Shown here piece by piece: positions 28,557 through 37,463 of a stretch of 64,000 bases of DNA (position 1 is its first letter; the number at the start of each line of letters is the position of its first letter). This DNA comes from Deltaproteobacteria bacterium (GTDB taxonomy: Bacteria > Desulfobacterota > Syntrophia > Syntrophales > JACQWR01), in the NCBI GenBank assembly GCA_016209105.1, contig JACQWR010000028.1:62001-126000 (forward strand). The letters run 5' to 3'. The notes beneath the pieces are model-generated. The model did not search any database and had not been told where the DNA came from. It was given only the letters and a program-made list of their open reading frames with translations. The translations under genes and the position numbers were made by a program.

Positions 28557-28570
28557 ATTTCTTAAGAAAT
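28557..28570. promoter_or_regulatory. Palindrome ATTTCTTAAGAAAT upstream of the porin gene
   Basis: A perfect 14-bp palindrome directly before the GGGAGGAGG ribosome binding site of the porin gene. A related inverted repeat, GATTTC-TTAT-GAAATC, lies at 28491-28506, and the core TTTCTTAAGAAA recurs at 16969-16980 ahead of tctAB. A candidate operator pair. Confidence 0.4.
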
Positions 28571-28586
28571 AGGGAGGAGGTATCTG

Positions 28587-29960
28587 ATGAAGAAAGGTTT
28601 AGTGGCATTGTTTTTTTTCTGTTTCGGCGCTGCCCTCTATGCAGACAGCGCTCTGGCCGAGATTAAAACGGATTTCGGCGGTTCATTCCGTCTGCGGCAG
28701 GAATACTGGGAAAATACGACAGACTTGCAGACTTCGGCCACTCACACGGATCGTGATTTCTTTCGTTTGCGCACCTCTGTGTGGGGCAAGGCCGATCTGA
28801 ATAATGATGTGGGCGCTTATCTGAGATTAACCAACGAAGCCAGGTATTATATAGGAAATTACAAACCTTCTTTTGAAGCTGATACAAGCAATCGTCAGAA
28901 TTTTGATGCCGATGAGCTGATTATTGATAATCTATATTTTGGTGCCAAGAATATCTTTACCCTGCCGATTGATGTAAGAATCGGACGCCAGGATTTCCTG
29001 GGCATGTACGGGGAAGGCTTCGTGATTCTCGATGGCACGCCAGCTGACGGTTCCCGGTCGTTCTATTTTAATGCCGCCAAGGCAACCTGGAGGGTAAATA
29101 CTAAAAACAGCGTTGACCTAATATATATCTCTAATACCACGACCGATCAATATCTGCCGTCCCTGTACCCCGCACGGCAAGCTTCCGGCTATGAGGGAAA
29201 CAAACGTATTCTTAATGTTTCCAGCGAAGAAGGTGTTGTACTGTACGGGAAAAGCAAGGTGAGTAATAATCTCCTACTGGAGCCATACTATATCTACAAA
29301 TCGGAAGATCCCTTTGGCTCGAATGCGAGGTTGAACCTGAACACCTTCGGTGCGAGGGCGGTTGTTACGGCCGGTGCATGGAAGGTGCGCGGGGAATTTG
29401 CCCATCAGGACGGACAATATACGAGCGTCAAGGATCGAAAGGCAGACGGCGGCTATCTCTTCGTGGGACAAAAATTTGAAAAGGTTGCCATGAAACCGGA
29501 ATGGGAACTGGGCTACGTGTATCTGTCCGGTGATGACGCCAAGACCGCGAATACGCATGAAGGGTGGGATCCCATTTTTTCCCGTGGTCCCCAATGGAAC
29601 GAGCTCTACATCTATACCATCATATCAGAGACATCGGCAGATGGCGGCGCGTATCCCGGTTACTGGACGAACCTCCATCTTTACAAGGCGGGTCTCAAGC
29701 TGGCATTGGCCTCGGCAACGAACCTCGCCCTCTCCTATCAGTACTTGAGGGCCGATCACGCAACGTCAGGGCTTAGCTCCACCCTGTTCACCAACAGCGG
29801 CATGGAGAGGGGCCAGATCGCCACCTTGATGCTGTCCCATAGCTTCACGAAGCAAATTGACGGCTACCTGCAGGCGGAATATTTTATCCCCGGCAATTTT
29901 TACGTTGACAATGCCCACAAGGCGGCATTTTTACGCTGGCAGTTACAGTATAAATTTTAG
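28587..29960 (+). CDS. Outer-membrane beta-barrel porin, alginate-export-like
   Basis: 457-residue outer-membrane protein. It has a signal peptide (KKGLVALFFFCFGAALYADSALA) followed by IKTDFGGSFRLRQEYWENTT, an N-terminal beta strand typical of AlgE-like (alginate export) barrels. Alternating aromatic and polar strands run through the protein and it ends WQLQYKF, a C-terminal phenylalanine that is the usual BAM recognition signal. No alginate genes are near, so the substrate is unknown. It lies after the arylacetate/liv operon but has its own 190-bp leader with two palindromes; it could take up the same organic acids (inference). Confidence 0.8.
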   Translation: MKKGLVALFFFCFGAALYADSALAEIKTDFGGSFRLRQEYWENTTDLQTSATHTDRDFFRLRTSVWGKADLNNDVGAYLRLTNEARYYIGNYKPSFEADTSNRQNFDADELIIDNLYFGAKNIFTLPIDVRIGRQDFLGMYGEGFVILDGTPADGSRSFYFNAAKATWRVNTKNSVDLIYISNTTTDQYLPSLYPARQASGYEGNKRILNVSSEEGVVLYGKSKVSNNLLLEPYYIYKSEDPFGSNARLNLNTFGARAVVTAGAWKVRGEFAHQDGQYTSVKDRKADGGYLFVGQKFEKVAMKPEWELGYVYLSGDDAKTANTHEGWDPIFSRGPQWNELYIYTIISETSADGGAYPGYWTNLHLYKAGLKLALASATNLALSYQYLRADHATSGLSSTLFTNSGMERGQIATLMLSHSFTKQIDGYLQAEYFIPGNFYVDNAHKAAFLRWQLQYKF

Positions 29961-30000
29961 TGGCAAGATACGGGAGGTCGGACACGTCTCCGGCCGTGAG

Positions 30001-30112
30001 CGCCTGCCCCGCGGCTGACTGCGGGGTAAGCGAGTGAATGAGGAAGCAGTGCTATTGCTTCAGGGATCGAAGATCATTCCCGGCTTGCCGCAGAGGGCTT
30101 CAAATTATGCGG
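30001..30112. repeat. Hairpin repeat family 2, copy 1
   Basis: CCCCGC/GCGGGG hairpin (30007-30026), then GGGGTAAGCGAGTGAATG, ATCGAAGATC and GCTTCAAATTATGCGG. It shares these blocks in order with 46364-46480. It fills the gap between the porin gene and the panC leader. Confidence 0.65.
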
Positions 30113-30133
30113 AAGATAGCCTGAAGAAAAATC

Positions 30134-30269
30134 TTGACATGCTGGAAAGGATTTGCTAAGCAAAAATTGCCGCTTGGATCCGGGCACGGACTGAGACGGA
30201 GGGTGAATGGGTGTAGAGTATCGTGAATTGTACATCAAGCCTCTCGTCTTTAGACTGAGAGGCTTTTTT
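30134..30269 (+). promoter_or_regulatory. panC promoter and terminator-containing leader (candidate riboswitch or attenuator)
   Basis: TTGACA (30134-30139), 17-nt spacer, TAAGCA (30157-30162). The transcript then contains CCGCTTGGATCCGGGCACGG, a helix GGTGTA/TACATC (30210-30215 with 30231-30236), and a terminator AAGCCTCTC/GAGAGGC followed by TTTTTT (30237-30269). The panC ribosome binding site (GAGG) comes only three bases after the T-run, so termination here would switch panC-panD off. Compared with 17389-17522 the helix pairs A-T in one copy and G-U in the other, which keeps the pairing. Ligand or protein unknown. Confidence 0.7.
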
Positions 30270-30283
30270 ATGAGGTTCGTGAA

Positions 30284-31141
30284 ATGAGGATTATTCAGAA
30301 CGTCAAAGAAATGCAAAACTACGCGGAATCACTGCGAAAGCAGGGGAAAAGAATATCCTTTGTTCCGACGATGGGGTATCTGCATGAGGGGCACGTAAGC
30401 CTCATGAAGGAAGCAAAAAGGCGGGGGGATCAATTGATCGTCAGCATATACGTGAACCCTGTCCAGTTCATTGCGGGTGAAGATTTTGAAAAGTATCCAA
30501 GGGATATGGCCAGGGATGAAAAAATAGCTGATGCCGCGGGGGTGGACGTGATTTTTTCCCCGGCGCATGCCAAAATGTATCCGGAACAGTATCAGACGTA
30601 TGTGACCGTGGAGGGAGTGACCAGGAATCTGTGCGGGGTTTCCCGACCGGGCCATTTTCGGGGCGTGACGACGGTATGTGCCAAGCTTTTCCACATTGTC
30701 AAACCCCATGTGGCGGTGTTCGGGAAAAAGGATTTCCAGCAGCTTGTAGCCATCAGGCGCATGGTAGATGACCTGAATATGGACATCGAAATTATCGGCA
30801 TGCCCACGGCAAGGGAGACCGATGGCTTGGCAATGAGCTCCCGGAACGTTTACCTTAAGGACGGTGAAAGGGAATCAGCTCTCAGCTTAAGCCGTTCACT
30901 CGTAACGGCCAGAGAACTTTATGCGCAGGGAGAACGGGATGCCGACAAGATCCTGTCCCGGATAAGAGCATATATCGAAGGACATCCGTACACACGCATT
31001 GATTATGCAAAGATTTGCAACACAAAAACACTTGAGGATGTTGAAAGACTTGCGGGGAAAGAAGTTCTGGCCCTGGCGGTCATGGTTGGTTCCACGAGGC
31101 TGATAGACAACTACGTGTTTGGAGAAGAACTTACTATTTAA
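30284..31141 (+). CDS. panC: Pantothenate synthetase
   Basis: Joins pantoate and beta-alanine with ATP to give pantothenate, precursor of CoA. The 285 residues are typical. Seen: the nucleotidyltransferase motif MGYLHEGHVSLM (HxGH, about residues 28-38), VNPVQF, the central GVSRPGHFRGVTTVCAKLFH and FGKKDFQQL, and the KMSKS-like MSSRN near residue 185. GAGG lies eight bases before the ATG, right after the leader terminator. panD follows 47 bp later; panB is not in the window. Confidence 0.97.
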   Translation: MRIIQNVKEMQNYAESLRKQGKRISFVPTMGYLHEGHVSLMKEAKRRGDQLIVSIYVNPVQFIAGEDFEKYPRDMARDEKIADAAGVDVIFSPAHAKMYPEQYQTYVTVEGVTRNLCGVSRPGHFRGVTTVCAKLFHIVKPHVAVFGKKDFQQLVAIRRMVDDLNMDIEIIGMPTARETDGLAMSSRNVYLKDGERESALSLSRSLVTARELYAQGERDADKILSRIRAYIEGHPYTRIDYAKICNTKTLEDVERLAGKEVLALAVMVGSTRLIDNYVFGEELTI

Positions 31142-31188
31142 TTGGTTGATGGGTTAATCAGCGATACCGTAAGGAGAGAATATCCGCT

Positions 31189-31545
31189 ATGCAACGATTC
31201 ATGCTCAAATCAAAATTGCACCGGGCTCGGGTAACAGATGCAAACCTCCATTATGAGGGGAGCATTTCCATTGATGAAGATCTGATGGATGCCGCAAATC
31301 TTTTACCCTATGAGAAAGTGGCCATATACGATGTATCCAACGGAGAACGATTTACGACTTATGTCATAACGGGTCAGAGAGGATCCGGCACGATATGTCT
31401 CAATGGGGCTGCGGCCAGGAAAGTATCAAAGGATGATCTAATCATCATTGCCAGCTACGTTGTTGTTGACGAAGACAAAACACGGGGATGGGATCCGACG
31501 TGTATTCTTCTGGATGGCAATAACAAGATTAAAAAAACCGGTTAA
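31189..31545 (+). CDS. panD: Aspartate 1-decarboxylase
   Basis: Makes beta-alanine from aspartate; a pyruvoyl enzyme formed by self-cleavage of a proenzyme. The 118 residues contain the cleavage site at Gly-Ser in HYEGSISID (about residues 24-25), Lys9 in the opening MLKSKLHRARVTD, and NGAAAR near residue 72. AAGGAGAG precedes the ATG. It supplies the second substrate of PanC, encoded just upstream. Confidence 0.96.
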   Translation: MQRFMLKSKLHRARVTDANLHYEGSISIDEDLMDAANLLPYEKVAIYDVSNGERFTTYVITGQRGSGTICLNGAAARKVSKDDLIIIASYVVVDEDKTRGWDPTCILLDGNNKIKKTG

Positions 31546-31613
31546 CGGAACATCCTTTTTCGTCTTTTGGGGCAATTGCCATCGGGCAATCCATTTCTGC
31601 TTCTTTCCCTCTG

Positions 31614-31649
31614 AAAGAGGCAAGACGCTGCCCGCGTCTTGCCTCTTTT
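31614..31649 (+). terminator. Rho-independent terminator after panD
   Basis: AAAGAGGCAAGACGC and GCGTCTTGCCTCTTTT form a perfect stem of about 14 bp around TGCCC, followed by a T-run. It separates panCD from the DUF502 gene. Confidence 0.92.
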
Positions 31650-31711
31650 AAATAATAGTTGTAAATAGCAGCGGTTTTTGTTATTGAAGCCCTCCGTTTT
31701 ACCGGGGAGGG

Positions 31712-32353
31712 ATGGGAGGGTTTATGCCAGTGAAAACAAGTCTAAAGAAAATATTTTTTACCGGCTTGGCCGTTATAATCCCAATAGTAATAACTATTTA
31801 CACACTGCTTTTTCTCATTGACGTCATGGACGGTCTTCTCCACGTTATCCCTCAGCAGTACCAGCCGGATGTAATGTTGGGTTTCCATCTGCCGGGGTTG
31901 GGGGTTATCGTAACGGTGGTGCTTGTATTTATATGCGGTCTTCTCGTCAGGAGTTACTTTGGAAAGACATTGGTAAAACTTGGCGAAAGCTTCGTGGAAA
32001 AAATACCCATTGTGCGGAGCATTTATCAGGCGGTCAAGCAGGTTGCGGACAGCATGCTGATGGATAAAAGCCGCAGCTTCAAGAAGGCCATACTGATTGA
32101 GTTCCCGCGCCGCGGTCTTTACAGCGTGGGTTTTGTGACCGGCAGTCCCTATGGCGAGATTAAGGAGAAGATCGGCGGCAATGAACATATTACCGTGTTC
32201 GTACCGACAACGCCGAATCCCACCTCAGGTTTTTTCATGATTGTACCCCGGGACGAACTTATATTTTTGGATATGTCGGTCGAGGAGGCCTTTACACTCA
32301 TAATTTCCGCTGGTATAGTAATCCCCTCGGAACGCCGGCACAAGCCCGTGTGA
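31712..32353 (+). CDS. DUF502 family membrane protein
   Basis: 213 residues with two strongly hydrophobic segments (about 13-38, IFFTGLAVIIPIVITIYTLLF, and 57-80, GLGVIVTVVLVFICGLLV), then a soluble domain with KIPIVRSIYQAVKQVADSM and FPRRGLYSVGFVTG, both family marks. The function is unknown. The start is not certain: ATG 31712 and ATG 31724 (MPVKTSLKK) are both preceded by purine-rich GGGAGGG at poor spacing; the later one looks slightly better. It lies 82 bp upstream of metK in the same direction. Confidence 0.82.
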   Translation: MGGFMPVKTSLKKIFFTGLAVIIPIVITIYTLLFLIDVMDGLLHVIPQQYQPDVMLGFHLPGLGVIVTVVLVFICGLLVRSYFGKTLVKLGESFVEKIPIVRSIYQAVKQVADSMLMDKSRSFKKAILIEFPRRGLYSVGFVTGSPYGEIKEKIGGNEHITVFVPTTPNPTSGFFMIVPRDELIFLDMSVEEAFTLIISAGIVIPSERRHKPV

Positions 32354-32435
32354 AACAGGGAAGCACGATAAAAGGGTAAAGGCGTGAGCCTTATGGAAGG
32401 GACAATAGACAAGGTAGCGGAGAAGGAGAGCGAGC

Positions 32436-33614
32436 ATGCAGATTTCATCTGAAAGCGTAAAAGTCGGTCATCCCGACATAGTTGCGGATTCCATAGCGGC
32501 CAATATCATTGCGGCGATTCTTAAGGAGGAGAAGAAAATAGGGCTGACCATTGATAACATGCCCCACTGTGGTATCGAGGTCTTTCTGGGAAAGGGCCTG
32601 TGTGTCGTGGGCGGAGAAGTTTCCACCCGGGCCTACATAGATATTGAGAAATCAGTTCGGGAAACGGTAGTTTCTCTCGGATATACGGACTCTGCCGTGG
32701 GGCTGAACGGACACTCCATGGGCATCCTCAATACCATCATCCCGCAGTCCGGCGACATCAATATCGGGACCCGGGAAAATATGGGCAAGTATTGTGAAAT
32801 CGGTGCCGGCGATCAGGGTATCATATATGGCTTTGCCTGTAATGAAACGCCGGAGTTACTGCCCTTGCCGTACGTTCTGGTCAACCGTATGATGCGGGCC
32901 TTTGAGAACTGCGGGAGCCCCGTATTTTCGCCGGATGGGAAGGGACAGGTAACCGTGGAATACGATGATAAATGGGTGCCCCGGCGCGTGGCAACGGTGC
33001 TGATGTCCAATGCCATTGATTATCGCCATGTGCCGGATGCTGCGCGGGGCGACGTAGAGTCACAGGCGAAAAAGATAGCCTTGGATTGCCTGCGTGACTG
33101 GGTTGACGGGAAAACGGAGTTTCTTTTCAATCCCACCGGGGAGTGGCAGGCGGTCAATTCATGCAGCGCGGCAGATTCCGGCGTGACCGGCCGCAAGCTG
33201 GTGGTCCAGTTGTACGGGGGGTATCCGGGAGCCCAGCTGGGTGGAGGCGCCATCGTGAATAAATCACCGGAAAAGGTTGACTGTTCCGCGGCGTTCGGAA
33301 GCCGCTACGTGGCCAAGAATATCGTTGCCGCCGGCCTGGCAAAGAAATGTTCCGTACAACTGGCCTATGCCATCGGCATCGCGCGGCCCATTTCCATTTA
33401 CGTCAACACCTTCGACACCGGAACGGTGCCCGATGAGCGGTTGGCGGTCATCATCAAGGAAACATTCGAACTTACCCCCCGGGGGATGATTGAGAAATTC
33501 AGCCTTCTCAACGGCGATCTTTACCGAAGATTGCCGAAGACGTTCTTCCTTGATGATTATCCATGGGAAAAAACGGATATGGTGGAAACGTTGAAGAAGA
33601 AGGTGTCCAAGTGA
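32436..33614 (+). CDS. metK: S-adenosylmethionine synthetase
   Basis: Makes AdoMet from methionine and ATP. The 392 residues are of the usual length, with [16 protein letters not shown] at the N-terminus, [16 protein letters not shown] (the ATP loop, about residue 125), [15 protein letters not shown] and [27 protein letters not shown]. Several positions differ from the common bacterial form: GHPDK reads GHPDI, and the phosphate loop GGGAFSGKD-P-TKVD reads [14 protein letters not shown]. It is still clearly MetK and not the archaeal type. GGAG lies nearby upstream. The AdoHcy hydrolase gene overlaps or follows directly, so both belong to the methyl cycle. Confidence 0.93.
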   Translation: MQISSESVKVGHPDIVADSIAANIIAAILKEEKKIGLTIDNMPHCGIEVFLGKGLCVVGGEVSTRAYIDIEKSVRETVVSLGYTDSAVGLNGHSMGILNTIIPQSGDINIGTRENMGKYCEIGAGDQGIIYGFACNETPELLPLPYVLVNRMMRAFENCGSPVFSPDGKGQVTVEYDDKWVPRRVATVLMSNAIDYRHVPDAARGDVESQAKKIALDCLRDWVDGKTEFLFNPTGEWQAVNSCSAADSGVTGRKLVVQLYGGYPGAQLGGGAIVNKSPEKVDCSAAFGSRYVAKNIVAAGLAKKCSVQLAYAIGIARPISIYVNTFDTGTVPDERLAVIIKETFELTPRGMIEKFSLLNGDLYRRLPKTFFLDDYPWEKTDMVETLKKKVSK

Positions 33615-33625
33615 GGGGGAAAACG

Positions 33626-35050
33626 GTGAAAATCAGGGGAATTGAAAAAAAATTAAAATGGTGTGTGGCGGATATCTTCCTTGCTCAGTGGGGAAGGAAA
33701 GAACTGGAACTCGCTGAGAATGAGATGCCCGGTCTCATGGCGGTCCGCAAAAAATTCAGCCGGCAAAAACCCCTCAGGGGATTAAAGATCATGGGCAGCC
33801 TGCACATGACCATACAGACGGCTATGCTTATCGAGACCTTGAAAATTCTCGGTGCGGATTTACGATGGGCGTCGTGCAATATATTTTCCACCCAGGATCA
33901 TGCGGCGGCGGCGATCGCCAAAGCAGGGACGGCGGCGGTTTTTGCCTGGAAGGGGGAAACCCTTGATGACTACTGGTGGTGTACGGAGCAGGCGCTTACG
34001 TGGCCCGATGGTTCCGGCCCCGATCTTATCGTTGATGACGGCGGCGACGCGACCCTGTTTGTCCACCAGGGAGTAAAGGTGGAGAAGGATCCTGCATTGT
34101 TTGATAAAAAGCAGGGCAACAGGGAGATGCAGATTATTTTTGATCGACTGCGCTTCGGATATAAGCGCAGTCCTCAGCACTGGCGGCGCGTGGCGGCGAA
34201 CATCCGCGGGGTTTCCGAAGAAACGACGACCGGGGTGCACAGGCTGTATCAGATGGCGCAGGAAGGAGAATTGCTCTTCCCCGCCATTAACGTGAACGAT
34301 TCCGTGACAAAATCGAAATTCGACAACCTCTACGGGTGTCGGGAATCGCTGGCCGACGGCATCAAGCGGGCGACTGATATCATGATTGCCGGGAAAACCG
34401 TGGTCGTTTGCGGATACGGGGATGTGGGCAAGGGGTGCGCCCAGTCCATGAAGGGGTTCGGCGCCCGTGTGGTGGTTACGGAAATCGATCCCATTTGCGC
34501 CCTCCAGGCGGCGATGGAGGGTTTTGAGGTAAGGACGCTGGAGAGCATTGTTTCCCAGGGAGACATCTTCATTACGGCTACCGGCTGTTGTGACGTGATC
34601 ACGGGCCGGCATATGGAAAAAATGAAGGATGAAGCCATCATCTGCAATATCGGTCATTTCGACAGCGAAATCGAAATGCATTATCTGGAAACGAACAAGA
34701 CCTGCAAAAAGGTGAATATCAAACCGCAGGTTGATAAGTGGATACTGAAATCCGGTCGTTCCCTCATCGTCCTTGCCGAAGGCAGGCTGGTAAACCTGGG
34801 ATGCGCAACCGGCCATGCCAGTTTCGTCATGAGCACCAGCTTCACCAACCAGTGTTTGGCGCAGATAGAGCTGGCGACGAAGAAGTATAAACCCGGCGTT
34901 TATACCCTCCCCAAAAAACTTGATGAAGAGGTGGCGAAGATGCACCTGGGCCGCCTGGGGGTAGAGTTGACCAAGCTGACCCCCAAACAGGCCGATTACC
35001 TGTCCGTTCCGGTGGAAGGCCCCTTCAAGCACGAAAATTACCGGTATTAA
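33626..35050 (+). CDS. ahcY: S-adenosylhomocysteine hydrolase
   Basis: Splits AdoHcy into adenosine and homocysteine using bound NAD. The 474 residues include [31 protein letters not shown], the NAD-binding loop [22 protein letters not shown] split around residue 285 (GYGDVGKG), and the C-terminal [10 protein letters not shown]. Open reading continues upstream into metK, but GTG 33626 ([10 protein letters not shown]) lies six bases after GAGGGGG and gives a normal N-terminus. A GTG at 33611 overlapping the metK stop is the alternative. With metK it recycles the product of methyl transfer. Confidence 0.96.
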   Translation: MKIRGIEKKLKWCVADIFLAQWGRKELELAENEMPGLMAVRKKFSRQKPLRGLKIMGSLHMTIQTAMLIETLKILGADLRWASCNIFSTQDHAAAAIAKAGTAAVFAWKGETLDDYWWCTEQALTWPDGSGPDLIVDDGGDATLFVHQGVKVEKDPALFDKKQGNREMQIIFDRLRFGYKRSPQHWRRVAANIRGVSEETTTGVHRLYQMAQEGELLFPAINVNDSVTKSKFDNLYGCRESLADGIKRATDIMIAGKTVVVCGYGDVGKGCAQSMKGFGARVVVTEIDPICALQAAMEGFEVRTLESIVSQGDIFITATGCCDVITGRHMEKMKDEAIICNIGHFDSEIEMHYLETNKTCKKVNIKPQVDKWILKSGRSLIVLAEGRLVNLGCATGHASFVMSTSFTNQCLAQIELATKKYKPGVYTLPKKLDEEVAKMHLGRLGVELTKLTPKQADYLSVPVEGPFKHENYRY

Positions 35051-35063
35051 ATTCAGCAGCCGG

Positions 35064-36143
35064 TCAGGTTTTCACCCGGAGAAACAGATACCCCGCGACG
35101 GCGGCGAAGATGATATTGGCGAGCCATGCCGAGAGGAACGGCGGGAGCGTACCCGAGCGTCCCAGGGACAGGGAGAAGGCGTAAACGAACCAGTAGGAAA
35201 AGCCGATTACGATTCCGACCCCCATGCTTTGGGTGAGCCCGCCGCTTCTTTCAGAGCGGAGCGAAAATGAGATACCGATTATCGCCAGGATAAGGCTTAC
35301 GCAGGGGAAGGCCGTCTTGCCGTGCATATCAACGAGGTAGCGTGACGCATCGTATCCCTCCTCTCGAATTTTATGAATGTATTTTTTTAATTCCAGATAA
35401 CCCATCTTTTCGGCATCTTCCTGGACGGCTTTAAAATCAGAAGGTTTTTCGGGCAGGGGCATCACCTTGGTTGCGAACCGGGAAAAGGAGGGAAAACCCT
35501 TGTTCTCGAAGCTGGTTACCAGCAGATTATAAAATACCCAACCGCCATCTTTCCACTCGGCCCGCTCCGCATCAATCCGCGTGGTGATATCCATGTTCTG
35601 GTTCAGATAATTGATGGTTATCCCCCGGATGATGTTATTGGTGGGATCAAACATCTTGAAGTTGTAAATGCCCTGTTTGCCTCGGTACCATATCTGATTC
35701 TGTTTGAACGTTCCTGCTTCCGCTTGTTTTTGAATCTCCACGAGACGTATGTATTCCGCTTTCCTGTTTGTATGGGGAGTGATGAATTCGCTGAAAAGGA
35801 AAGCAAGAATGCAGATCAGACCGGTGATTACGATTACGGGCAGTGATGTCCGGTAGAGACTGATGCCGTTTGCCTTCATCGCTACAATTTCATTGTGCCG
35901 GGACAAATTGCCGAACAGGATGAGAGCGGTTACGAGTACGGTGACTGGAATGGTTAAGGAAACGATCATGGGGATCTTGAAGAAAAAATAAGAAAACATC
36001 AGGGAAATCGTTGCCTTGTTGCTTAAGAGCATTCTGATTCTTCCGAAGAAATCCACAATGAGGGACAGGGATACGAACGATGACATGATGATCAGGAACA
36101 GCTTGCAGAACTCCCGGACGATGTATCTGTCGAGTACGGTCAT
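35064..36143 (-). CDS. lptG: LPS export permease LptG
   Basis: Inner-membrane subunit of the LptB2FG exporter that moves LPS from the inner membrane into the periplasmic bridge. 359 residues with three hydrophobic helices near the N-terminus (about 12-38, 55-75, 100-120), a periplasmic beta-jellyroll domain (about 130-265) and three C-terminal helices. The opening TVLDRYIVREF is LptG-like. Its ATG overlaps the lptF stop (ATGA). The ATPase gene lptB is not in the window. Confidence 0.9.
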   Translation of the reverse strand: MTVLDRYIVREFCKLFLIIMSSFVSLSLIVDFFGRIRMLLSNKATISLMFSYFFFKIPMIVSLTIPVTVLVTALILFGNLSRHNEIVAMKANGISLYRTSLPVIVITGLICILAFLFSEFITPHTNRKAEYIRLVEIQKQAEAGTFKQNQIWYRGKQGIYNFKMFDPTNNIIRGITINYLNQNMDITTRIDAERAEWKDGGWVFYNLLVTSFENKGFPSFSRFATKVMPLPEKPSDFKAVQEDAEKMGYLELKKYIHKIREEGYDASRYLVDMHGKTAFPCVSLILAIIGISFSLRSERSGGLTQSMGVGIVIGFSYWFVYAFSLSLGRSGTLPPFLSAWLANIIFAAVAGYLFLRVKT

Positions 36144-37318
36144 GACGGACGCCTCCCCTTTCCCCTGGTCAGTATTTTTAAAAGGTCGGCGCGGATTTTG
36201 AATTCGGGGAGCCGTTCTCTCGCCACGGCGATGAAAAGATAGACGCTAATGACTATAAAAATGATATTGGCCGCCCAAGCTCCCACAGCGGGAGAAATCC
36301 TGCCCGTTTCAGCCAAGGCTTCACCGCCCAACTGCAGGACGTAATAAATGAGGACGGTGAAAAGTCCTACCGTGAATCCCCTGGACTTTGTCGGACGATG
36401 AGCCCTGACGCCCAGCGCTATGCCGATAATGCCGAAAACCGCACAGGAGAAGGGGATGGAAAGCTTTTTGTTCAGTTCTATCGCTAGTTCCCTGGCCGCT
36501 GTTTCATCAAGATCACGACCCTTCATTTTCTCCACCAGTTCCCTGGCGGTCATTTCCGTACTTCCCTTTACCTTGATCTTTTCCCCGGCGGAGAGAGACG
36601 ATTCTATATCCAATTTGACGTCATAGGTGCTGAAATCCATCTTTCGGTAATGCTCCAGATTTGCATCCACCGTGTGGCTGCTGCCGTTTTCCAGTCTCAT
36701 GATTACGGCGAGCGATGCGGTATTGGCTACCAGGTACGCCTTTTTCGCAACGATTGTGCTCGGCTCCTTGCCGGTGTGTTCGTCATATACAAAAACGTCC
36801 TCCATGAAATCACCGTGGACGGGGACTTTTTCCGCGTACAGCAGGACCCCCCGGAAATCATCATTGAATACCTTTTCCTTGATGCCGATGGTTGCCTTTT
36901 GGGTGGAAAGCCTGAACAGGAGATTTTTTGTGGCAAAGTTTCCATAGGGAACGAGAAAGAAGCCGACGATAATTGTCATAACAAAGGCAAAGAGCGACAC
37001 CAGCGCAACGGGGTGCGATATCCGATAGAGACTTATCCCCGATGCCTTTAATACGGTAATCTCGTTATCACCGGAAAGTCTTCCCAGTCCCATGAGGATT
37101 GATATCAGGAGCGATATTGGCACGGTGAAGATGAGCAAGGATGGACTCAGGTAAAAGACGAGCCGGGCGATATCTATAACGCTAACGCCTTTGTTCACCA
37201 TCATATCCATAAGCTGGAGTATTTTCCCCATGAGCAGCACGAAGGTGAGCACGAAGAGAATCAGGAAAAAGGGAAAGGCGATCTCCTTCAGGATATATCT
37301 GTCTATCGTTTTAAACAT
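36140..37318 (-). CDS. lptF: LPS export permease LptF
   Basis: Partner of LptG, 392 residues and the same plan: N-terminal TM helices (FLILFVLTFVLLMGKIL first), a periplasmic domain of about 130-270, and C-terminal helices (GFTVGLFTVLIYYVLQLGGEAL). It opens MFKTIDRYILKEIAFPF, typical of YjgP/LptF. It is translationally coupled to lptG by a 4-bp overlap. The lipid A and heptose genes at 57-64 kb make the cargo of this exporter. Confidence 0.9.
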   Translation of the reverse strand: MFKTIDRYILKEIAFPFFLILFVLTFVLLMGKILQLMDMMVNKGVSVIDIARLVFYLSPSLLIFTVPISLLISILMGLGRLSGDNEITVLKASGISLYRISHPVALVSLFAFVMTIIVGFFLVPYGNFATKNLLFRLSTQKATIGIKEKVFNDDFRGVLLYAEKVPVHGDFMEDVFVYDEHTGKEPSTIVAKKAYLVANTASLAVIMRLENGSSHTVDANLEHYRKMDFSTYDVKLDIESSLSAGEKIKVKGSTEMTARELVEKMKGRDLDETAARELAIELNKKLSIPFSCAVFGIIGIALGVRAHRPTKSRGFTVGLFTVLIYYVLQLGGEALAETGRISPAVGAWAANIIFIVISVYLFIAVARERLPEFKIRADLLKILTRGKGRRPS

Positions 37319-37463
37319 GTTTCACTCTCTGTAAATGCTCATTATTTTCCACCCGGATCGGAAGTATCAGCAGGGGGATGCATTTCTGATAATGCCTCCC
37401 GGAACATTTTCGTTTTGTGAAGATCTATTCCACCATATGGGGAGATTACCTATTCATCCTTGC

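Noticed and set aside
32354-32435. SAM riboswitch before metK
   Set aside because: The gap is only 82 bp and shows no SAM-I, SAM-II or SAH-type core or terminator.
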